From positions 124,001 to 188,000 of the forward strand of contig CAWUHX010000083.1 of NCBI GenBank assembly GCA_963922205.1: a stretch of DNA of 64,000 nucleotides, in the 5' to 3' direction. Below are positions 56,605-64,000 of the stretch, piece after piece. The DNA is from Romanomermis culicivorax (taxonomy: Eukaryota > Nematoda > Enoplea > Mermithida > Mermithidae). Below the pieces are notes generated by a model that searched no databases, was not told where the DNA came from, and worked only from the letters and a program-made list of their open reading frames with translations. Numbering within the stretch: the stretch's first letter is position 1; every line of letters begins with the position of its first letter. Both the position numbers and the translations under genes were made by a program.

Positions 56605-57102
56605 ATGGCTCGTCGTGTAATCGATGAGATTGTTAATCAAGAAAATGATGAAATTATTCCTAGAAAGCGATTTCGAGATCATGTTAATCCGTTTGATGGT
56701 TTAAAAGATTTCGAAAATTATAGTTGATATAGATTTCCATCTGCGATTATATTTTTCATCACAGATATAGTGGAAGATAAGATTTGTCACCCTACTAATC
56801 GTAGTGCAGCACTGTCATCTTTAGGACAAGTTTGTTGTGCTCTGCATTATTTAGCGAGCAACTCATTCCAAAGCGTTGTCGGCGACACCATGAATGTGTC
56901 AACTGCTACAATTAATAATTCAATTCGCCGTGTCATAAACGCCTTAGTTCTTCATCTTGGACGTTTTGTCAAATTTCCGAATTCGGATGAAACTATTAGT
57001 CCAGTGAAATGCGGTTTATATCAGCTGGCTAATTTTCCTAATGTTGTTGGGTTAATTGATTGAACTCATATTCGTGTAATAGTGCCAAAAAACATTCGAT
57101 AA
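56605..57102 (+). pseudogene. HARBI1-like nuclease pseudogene
   Basis: From ATG 56605 the frame gives RFPSAIIFFITDIV, HPTNRSAALSSLGQVCCALH, FQSVVGDTMNVSTATINNSI, FVKFPNSDE and FPNVVGLID, the order typical of PIF/Harbinger nucleases. TGA codons at 56725 and 57061 break it; the second lies directly after the first catalytic Asp. The later catalytic residues are not found. Confidence 0.85.
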
Positions 57103-57319
57103 ATGTTCAGGTAAGCTGGAAATAATTCACAATTGACATCAAAAGGTACTATCAAATCCAGCCTATATCAACATGGTTATTTTAATTACTACTAGGCCGT
57201 GTGATCATCGTGGTAGTTTTACACAAATAACAGCTAAATGGCCCAGCAGTGTCCCCGATTCTAGAATTTTCAAACAATCGCCCCTACCAGCACTGCTACC
57301 CTACCAGGCCAAACTAACC

Positions 57320-58070
57320 CTCTGTAACGACCAGTTTTGGAAGTACTTTACTTTATCCTAAAATGAACGGTGGTTACGGTAGGCAACATCGCGGGATACG
57401 GTAACAACGGCAATACGAAAGAAACAATTGACGGCTGCTTCGGTCGTCCATAACAAAATGAAGAAAACACGCGTTCTGCTTGCAAATAAAACGGACTCGG
57501 TTTAACTGCTTTCGAATAAATTATTGCTTGCAAATAAAAACGGGCGCTTGCAAATAAAATTAAAACCACCAATTCTGACGGAATCATGCTTTGCTTCTCT
57601 TTTTAAATACGCTTCTGTGGCCACTCCCTTGACGCGTGCTGGAGGTCTTGTTTCCGTCAATCTTCTTCCGCCAATCCCTGCTTCTTGCTTTGTCTTCTAG
57701 CTAATTGTGTCACACTTTCCAACGCTTTCCTAGTACCGTATGCTTTTCGTGCTTTCCTTATGCTTGCTTTCTACGGTGGGCTTAGCCACACCTCTGTGCT
57801 TCTGTGCCTATTTCCTCTGTGTATACATGTTTTATGGGACCATCGCTACCGTCCCACTTGAGACTACTGTCTGGCGGGGCTTTTACTTTTTACTGTGTGC
57901 AGGTGTTGTTTACGATTTCTATGAGGAATTACGGTAGCCGTGGAATGTGTATTTTAGTGTAGGTTCTAGGGGACCAGCTGCCGTTGTGCAAATTGGGGCG
58001 TCTTAATTGGGTCAATAGCGGCTACCGGGGTGTGGACGGATCAAAATAAAGTACTTCACATAATTTTACA
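57320..58070. other. GC-richer insert, possible solo LTR
   Basis: Interrupts the Harbinger interior. Composition and motifs (TTTTTAAATA near 57598, CAAATAAA and GCTTGCAAATAAA repeats at 57475-57560) suggest an LTR or promoter-like unit, but no flanking duplication is clear. No believable gene. Confidence 0.3.
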
Positions 58071-59057
58071 GGAATGTTTGAGTGTGAATCCCAGACACCA
58101 TTGAGACGATAAATTACAAAATGATATAATATTTAATAAATGAATATCACATAATGTATTCTACATATTTACAGTACTCCGTTAGCAGGTACATTACACC
58201 TCAAAAATTCGTGTCCAGGATGCGTCTTTTTCGGCAGCACAAAGAAAACTTTCATCTTTCTAAGTAATTGACATTCATGCAATAACTGTCAATCATACTT
58301 TTTTCATAATGTGTAGTGGATACACACTTTGTTTTGACCTACAGTATGACAACAGTTGACCTTTCGTTTATATATGGTAAATAATGTGTGCTTTCTATAG
58401 GGAGGTAAGAAGGAAGCATCAGCAAAATTCTTTGGCTTTGTGTGACAAGCACAGGCCTGTCAATTTTATTGTCGGTATAGTGTGCTTTTCGTGTCCTGGA
58501 CGCGACCGGCATAGACGGTTAGTTTTGCCTGGTAGTGTACACACTCTTCAAAGTATTCAAGTCAAAAAACTTCTAGAAAAACCTCAACGCCCTCAAAAAA
58601 CCCCTAGGTTTGGGGAAAAACCCCTAACTTGGCAACACTGAATGCAATGTCGATACAAAGGAAGTCTAAAAATAGCATGTGAACGGACTGTTTTATCGAC
58701 CAAGGCATGCCTTGGTCGACAGCAAAGTATGTATACTTTGCAAAGTAGGGTTGACAATACGCGTTGATGGACCCACTTTAAAAAGCCTGCTTTGGGTGGC
58801 CAAAGTGCACTTCGGCAAAGTACGCATTGTTGAATCGGCCCCCGTGTCTTGCGGCCTCGCAGCATCGAGCATTTCAAAAAGAATGGGAGCATAGGGAAAA
58901 GAGCACTCACTCTTCGCCCCTAGAGTTGTTTTAGCAATTTTATATTCGGAGTAACAAAACTCGGCATTTCTATGAATCTATATAACTGCGCCTTAACGAG
59001 AACTAATCAACAAAAAATACATTTTTAAGACTAAATTCGTGGGCTAAAATTCAACTT

Positions 59058-59150
59058 TCAAATATTCGCCTTCGCCGACAAGGTAGTCAAATGCGCGACA
59101 CATTGAGCCAGAGCAGCGTTTTGAACTTTTTCGTCGACACTTTTTTTAAC
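59058..59150 (-). CDS. ATP5PB: ATP5PB terminal exon
   Basis: Acceptor TTTCTTATAG; 30 codons plus TGA, ending LSAKANI. Confidence 0.88.
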   Translation of the reverse strand, partial: VKKSVDEKVQNAALAQCVAHLTTLSAKANI

Positions 59151-62100
59151 CTATAAGAAAATACATAAAATTATACATTATTGACAATTTCTAGAAAATT
59201 AGAATCAGCCACTTCCCCACTTCGCTGAGGGAAGACAGATACATATATAGCAGGGTGGCCACCGGTTTTTCAAAATGAAATTCCCGGTTTTCTCGGTTAT
59301 GTTTTAGAATTTTCCCGGTTCAAATTCAAAGTTCATATTATAACTGATTTAGAACGGACTACTTCTCGCTAATTATGATCCCGAAACGATCTTTTTAAAT
59401 AACTCTGCGTGAATTCGATCGTTTAAAAAATCTTTCACGGACTATGTTATGCACTATTTTTGAGTAAATTCATTTCTGTGCATCATGTACCTATTTCTAA
59501 TTTTAATTAATGCTTTAGATTTAAAATGCATACATTATCGAAACACTATTTTCATTCTTGACTGATCATGATAATTTTTGCTGAAATTTTTTAAACAGCT
59601 AATAACTCGATTAACACATTGTCATTAACATTCAGCTTCTAATCACGAAGAGCGATCGAGGCAATTGCGCACATACATTCACGTATTGTAGGGTAGGGGG
59701 AGGTGAAGCCTCCTACCTGAGACTCTGGACACGCCCTGACTAAAAAAATCGTCGAGCAGACCCCTGAACTTTTTCGAACACAAATGTTTTTCATTTCTAT
59801 GCATATTTTGTATGAAAAACATGCTTGTGGAGCAGAGGTTCCCAAGGTCAGATATTTAAGGTAGGGGTAAAGTTGAAAATTTGCCTGGGTAGTGTAGCTA
59901 GATGTACACTGAACTATACATGCACATAGGGGGGTCGGGGGGGGGGGGTAAACCCCCTACCTGAGACCCTGGACGCCCCTCCCTGGGACAAAAATCGTGA
60001 AATACCCCTCCCTGAACTTTATCGGAGACAGTTTTTCTATATTTTTTTGCATGTTTTGTGCGAAAACGTGTTTGCGAATCTTTCTTTTGTCCATTGAAAA
60101 GTCCAGGGACCCTCCCCCTGGAAAATTCTTGCCGTGCATATTTGCACTGAACGCGTCATTGTGTCTCAAAATTAGTCAACCAGTGATAAATTTTAAGGAC
60201 TTTAGGTAAGAGTAATACCCCCTTATACCCCTCCCTATGGGACAGTCTGTTGTGGAGATTGTTTTTTGCCCACCCAATCCCTCACATCCTTCAGTAAAAG
60301 TCCGAGGACCATCCCCGCTGGGAAATTATTGCCGTTCATGTCTGATTATGCATAAATACAATGAGAGAAATCTCAAGAAACAAAAAAAAAGAAATTTGAA
60401 GACATAAAAAAATCTAGCGGAGCATTAGCATTCAGTTTGGCAGGATTTTCCAAGAGTTCCTAACAAAACCGCGAAACTTTCTCAACAAATTTCTCCAGAA
60501 AATCGTGCAGTGAAAAATTTGGTATAGGTACTCAGAAGTTTTGTATCTCGACACAAAAGACTATTCATTCATCCTTGAATAAGTAAAAAATTTCAGTAAC
60601 GGTGAATAAGAACTTCTAAGTTGGAAGCTGCGATAAAATAATTTTAATACTTGCGTAAAAAATCATTCACCTATTAGCAGAAAAATTCACGACAATATTC
60701 TTTGTTAATGAATCTGATAGCAGCATGCCAAATCATTGGGAAACGTGAAACATAATATTGACAGGTTTTGACTCATAATTCGTATATTTTTTATTAGGCA
60801 CCTATATTGATTTTCAGCGATGAGGCAGGCAACGCAATTTATCATACAGCCCTACGAATAAATTTTTTCATGAAACGCTCTTGAGTCTTGATCAGGGTTG
60901 GCAAAAACCAAACTTTTGGAATTTCGACTGTTTGGTTTTTTAATTGTTTTTCTGCTTTAATTCTTTAGAATGTTTGGCACATCAAAATAACTACGTAAAA
61001 AACTGCTGGAAGTTTCTTCTATCATTTTAGGCTAGTTAGGGTGTCTAAAAATGACAGCCAGAAGTATTAATCTTACGGGAGTGTCATCACTTTATGCTAT
61101 AGGAAATCCCTATTATAACAATAGAAATACAGTAACAGTCGGCACATAAGAAAGGAAAGCTAAGTCGAGAAATTAAGAAATGTAAAAACGGAGCAGGGCA
61201 TGCGATATGTAAAGAGCTCAATAAAAAAAGAAGAATAATGATAAATAAAGAGAAACATACAACACGTAATGAAAGTAGTTAAAACTCATAAGAAATCAAT
61301 GTACAGAAGGAGCCAAAAAAAAGGCGACCGGTACTGGCTTTCATAGCTTTCAAACGAGTGAAGCTTTTTTAATGCGGTTTCCTGCCTCGATAGGTAAAAC
61401 ATCTGGCATAAAAACTGCAAAGTTTCAGCCAGTTAATAAGTATGTATAAAAATAAGTTAATAAGTATGTATAAAAAAGTACAAAAAGAAAAAAAAATTGC
61501 CGCGAAGCGGCGAAATTTTTTTCTCATTTTTGTGTACTTTTGCACGAAAAATATTTCATTTGCCACAAAATTCCCGGTTATTTCCCGGTTTTCCCGGTTC
61601 GAAAAAAAATTCCCGGTTTTCCCGGTTGGTGGCCACCCTGATATAGCTTCGTGTTTGATTCTGACTGGGAAAACCTGTATATACCTGATCAACAACCCAG
61701 TCGACCACATGGCGACGTTGGTAACGTTTCTTGGTTTCATCTAGATCAACCAGGTAGTCCATTTTTCGTTTAACCTGAAAAAATATTTTGTGATCGTTTG
61801 AAGGAGGATCGTTATGTAAGTTGATAGTGAATATACAAGATTCAAGCGGAAATTTCCAATTTGACGGATATCATTCGTACACTGACTATACATGCCACAA
61901 ATGATGTAACCTACATATGTAAACTTACAACTTGACGATACTCCGACAAACGTTTTCTATATTCTTCTTCTAGCGTCATCGCTACTTGATCTTTTTGAGC
62001 TTGAAACAGGGAATCGGACCAAGCTTGGCAACGAGCGACAACGTCTTTTGATTCCTTGAAATGAGAACGAGCGAAATCAGTTGTGTACTTGAAGTTTGTT

Positions 62101-63161
62101 TTTCTATACTATACTACGGTTTAGGAAAAGAACTGTTAGTACTGTCGTCGGAATCGTTTACACAAAGCTTGTAACTGTGAAATTTTTAACTAAAAAATTG
62201 TTGGTGATTATTCGAGTGGCTGTCATATATGACACACAGGATGAAAATCGTAAAAATATGGAATAATACTTATGTTCCGCCAAACTATTAATAAGCATTT
62301 CAGTAAGAACAGACTAGATTAAAATCAGATTACCTCGACGCAACCTTTAACTTGATCTTGCTTCATTTTCATATTCTCGGCGAGCTTGTCCGGATAATTG
62401 TAATATGTTTTGTACAAATATTCGCAAACCTTAACCAGAAGAATACACGCAAAGTTTACAAGATCTCTAAATGTAGCAAGTTACGACAACACGAAAATCC
62501 ATTATGTATATTTTTAGCATTACCGAAATGTCTTCGATTTTTTCTGCAGCTAAAACAAAGCTAATAGATTTTACACGGAAAAATTTGTTTCGATTAGGCG
62601 ACACTAACCGTCAGCTCTTGGATGCTAAAAGCGGGGATTACGCTATTGGGGAGAGGATCCGTAATTTTGAGAAGAAACTGAAATAATCGAAAAAGGCATT
62701 TTAGACAGAAAAATAGTCAAAAATGCCGAAAAAAAGTATTTCAGTTCCAAAAGGTGATTTTTTGAATTTGAATGAATGAAAAACTAAAAAATGAAGTTAC
62801 TCATTTTTCACAATTATTCGCTCAGAATTAGCTATAAATCGACTTTTCCCTGATTTTTACTTGATGAAGGTGAGAGTTTGAAAAGTTGTCCCCGAGTTTA
62901 GGTGTTCTGTCAGCCATTCAAGTCATGTGACGACCTCTGGCTGAGGTTGTAATTCCTAACTCTTTATACCTCCAATTACACCTTTGCTGCTCTTCCTGTT
63001 TGGGATAAAAATACATAAAAAAATTACCTTAGCTCCGACCAATTGATTGAGTATTATTTGGGCTACGATGAAAGAAACCACGTAATTGTTTTCAGGCGTA
63101 ATAACGTAATATTCCTTGTTGAGTAAAAACGCCAATAGTCCTCCGCCCAAGAGATAAGGTC
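59058..63161 (-). CDS. ATP5PB: ATP synthase F0 subunit b, mitochondrial (3' five exons, partial)
   Basis: Subunit b is the peripheral stalk of mitochondrial ATP synthase, holding F1 against the rotor. Minus-strand exons in reading order: 63161-63028, 62429-62334, 62054-61929, 61774-61685, 59150-59058, all with GT-AG borders and phase 0 joins after the first (entered in phase 1). About 179 codons. They encode the membrane hairpin (PYLLGGGLLAFLLNKEYYVI), then the long charged helix (CQAWSDSLFQAQKDQVAMTL, RKRLSEYRQ, KRKMDYLVDLDETKKRYQRR, DWVVDQ) and the C-terminus KVQNAALAQCVAHLTTLSAK then TGA. The presequence and N-terminal exon lie past 64000. The last intron holds a 2.4-kb transposon. Confidence 0.92.
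59672..59826. repeat. Dispersed G/C-run repeat, relative of 18676-18930
   Basis: ACATTCACGTATTGTAGGGT then CCTCCTACCTGAGACTCTGG, ATGCATATTTTGTATG and AACATGCTTGTGG follow the same order as at 18676-18840. Confidence 0.6.
59831..60300. repeat. Dispersed G/C-run repeat, longer copy
   Basis: Combines blocks found at 16540-16690 (AGGTTCCCAAGGTCAGATAT) and at 18676 (TACATGCACATAGGGG, CCCCCTACCTGAGACCCTGG), showing that those two fragments belong to one family. Confidence 0.6.
61685..61774 (-). CDS. ATP5PB: ATP5PB exon
   Basis: 30 codons from VKRKMDYL to VVDQ; acceptor TTTTCAG, donor CAG|GTATAT. Confidence 0.9.
61929..62054 (-). CDS. ATP5PB: ATP5PB exon
   Basis: 42 codons from ESKDVVAR to YRQV; acceptor ATTTCAAG, donor GTT|GTAAGT. 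Confidence 0.9.
62334..62429 (-). CDS. ATP5PB: ATP5PB exon
   Basis: 32 codons from VCEYLYKTYY to QVKGCVE; acceptor GGTTAAG, donor GAG|GTAATC. Confidence 0.88.
63028..63161 (-). CDS. ATP5PB: ATP5PB exon with membrane hairpin
   Basis: Two bases plus 44 codons; PYLLGGGLLAFLLNKEYYVI then a second hydrophobic stretch to LVGAK. Acceptor CTTTTAAG, donor AAG|GTAATT. Confidence 0.9.
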
Positions 63162-63574
63162 CTTAAAAGAAGAAACACACTTAAAAGAAACCAGAAATAC
63201 ACTTAAGGCCTTGTCATACTCCACCGCGCGGTACCACCTTTGAAGTACGAATAGGTTTTTGTAATTTTTGCGGCGCCGCGCAGCGCCGTCATCAAGTTTC
63301 AACTGAAACGAAATTTTCGAACAAGCTATGTGTTGTAAAATAGCAGCATATTGTTGTTGTAACATATTGTTGCATACTGTGACATCTATACATATTTTTC
63401 ACTTGAATGGTGAATTCTGACACTTGTCAAATTATTTTACCAAATTGATTACTCAATTTTCAATGAAGATTTACTAAGAAGTTGATCATTTAATTTGCAA
63501 TGAAGACATTAGTGTGTAAAAATTATGAATATGCAGGGTGTAAACATGTTCCTACAGCAAGTGTACTCGCACAT

Positions 63575-63835
63575 TTGGATTGTGTCTTTATTCCCCCAAC
63601 GTCCCCTTTCCGAAAATATCCCGATTGTCCGAAAGTTCATATTTCCCATTGGTCCCGATTCCCCAAATAATGAATAAATTTCCTATTTTCCCGAAAAATG
63701 CATTAGTCCCTATTCCCTGAACGTTCCGATTTCCCGAATACTAGGGAAAGGATGGATCCACTTTGAATCTGGGTCCAAAACAGCAGGTCCGACTGGACCC
63801 AGATCAGATCTGGATCATGTATATAGCACATATGC
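63575..63835. repeat. TTCCCGA word array and GATCTGGGTCC palindromes
   Basis: TCCCGATT/TTTCCCGA words recur from 63575 to 63740, then GGACCCAGATCAGATCTGG. It looks like the ends of two more word-array elements. The rest of 63162-64000 shows no exon. Confidence 0.4.
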
Positions 63836-63849
63836 GAATGAATAATAGT

Positions 63850-63871
63850 GTATATATATATATATATATTC
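63850..63871. repeat. (TA)n microsatellite
   Basis: About ten TA dinucleotides. Confidence 0.9.
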
Positions 63872-64000
63872 ATTCAATTTTTCAAAATCAATTTATATAA
63901 ATTGATATTTCTTAGCAGTTCAAGAGCTATTAATCGTGGGAATGAGATGCAAATTGAAGCAAGAGCCCAAAATCTTTAGACTAGGCTTTTTCAAAGCGTC

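Larger units (their letters stand above)
56336..58841 (+). mobile_element. Decayed PIF/Harbinger-like DNA transposon
   Basis: Left end GCCGATTCAACAATGCGCAC (from about 56336) mirrors right end GTACGCATTGTTGAATCGGC (to 58839). CAAAGCATGCTTTG-type palindromes lie near both ends (56360-56480; 58700-58830). The interior holds a HARBI1-like nuclease remnant (56605-57102) and a GC-richer insert (about 57320-58070). Confidence 0.75.
59251..61640. mobile_element. hAT-like element with TTCCCGG word array in ATP5PB last intron
   Basis: 2390 bp, starting CAGGGTGGCCACCGGTTT with mirrored end GGTTGGTGGCCACCCTG. TTCCCGGTTTTCCCGG words cluster inside both ends (59280-59325; 61570-61630). ATATAG is shared by both flanks (59245-59250 and 61641-61646), a partial 8-bp duplication. 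It includes nested dispersed-repeat copies (59672-60300) and no transposase I can see. Confidence 0.75.

Noticed and set aside
1-64000. CRISPR arrays, bacterial operons, replication origins
   Set aside because: Sequence is clearly nuclear and intron-bearing; the tandem repeats seen are transposon-associated and lack regular unique spacers.

Overview
This is nuclear DNA of an invertebrate animal: AT-rich, with GT-AG introns, three recognisable single-copy housekeeping or signalling genes, and dense mobile DNA (a Ty3/gypsy-type LTR retrotransposon, hAT-like and PIF/Harbinger-like DNA transposons, MITEs, a tRNA-derived SINE). I cannot name the species. A low-input amplification adapter next to the gap suggests a small-bodied organism whose DNA was amplified before sequencing.

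Layout. (1) 1-22.35 kb, plus strand: an RNF19A/B (Dorfin)-like RING-IBR-RING E3 ubiquitin ligase. Twelve exons join in consistent phase from 937 to 22351, about 913 codons; the first coding exon is unresolved. Its 11.3-kb intron (6590-17851) is packed with hAT-like elements and MITEs. (2) 23264-25301, plus strand: a two-exon GATC gene (mitochondrial glutamyl-tRNA(Gln) amidotransferase subunit C) with a MITE in its intron. (3) 25.3-29.0 kb: repeats, a GC-rich island, an element with inverted tandem arrays, and fold-back elements. (4) 29024-33303: 5' LTR and gag-pol of the retrotransposon, cut by adapter-like sequence and a 100-N gap (33347-33446). (5) 33447-about 48028 repeats 18677-33304 almost exactly (RNF19 3' exons, GATC, repeats, LTR, gag-pol), then runs on into unique sequence. 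(6) 43772-53561: the longer retrotransposon copy (9790 bp), with a third coding region downstream of integrase that looks spliced. It sits inside one arm of a fold-back element. (7) 54-59 kb: SINE copies and a decayed Harbinger element. (8) 59058-63161, minus strand: the last five exons of ATP5PB (ATP synthase subunit b), with a 2.4-kb hAT-like element in the last intron; its 5' exons lie beyond the window.

My main reading is that the 14.6-kb 'tandem duplication' is an assembly artefact. The left contig ends in a library adapter, and the right contig restarts 14.6 kb upstream with allele-like differences. The real locus would then be single-copy: RNF19 > GATC > repeats plus nested LTR element > SINE/Harbinger < ATP5PB.

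The two most interesting biological signals are: (a) the retrotransposon's third coding region, whose acceptor is phase-matched to a donor six codons after the gag start and which contains an 81-bp phase-correct intron; and (b) a recurring architecture in which unrelated-looking DNA elements carry arrays of their own short palindromic word near both ends.
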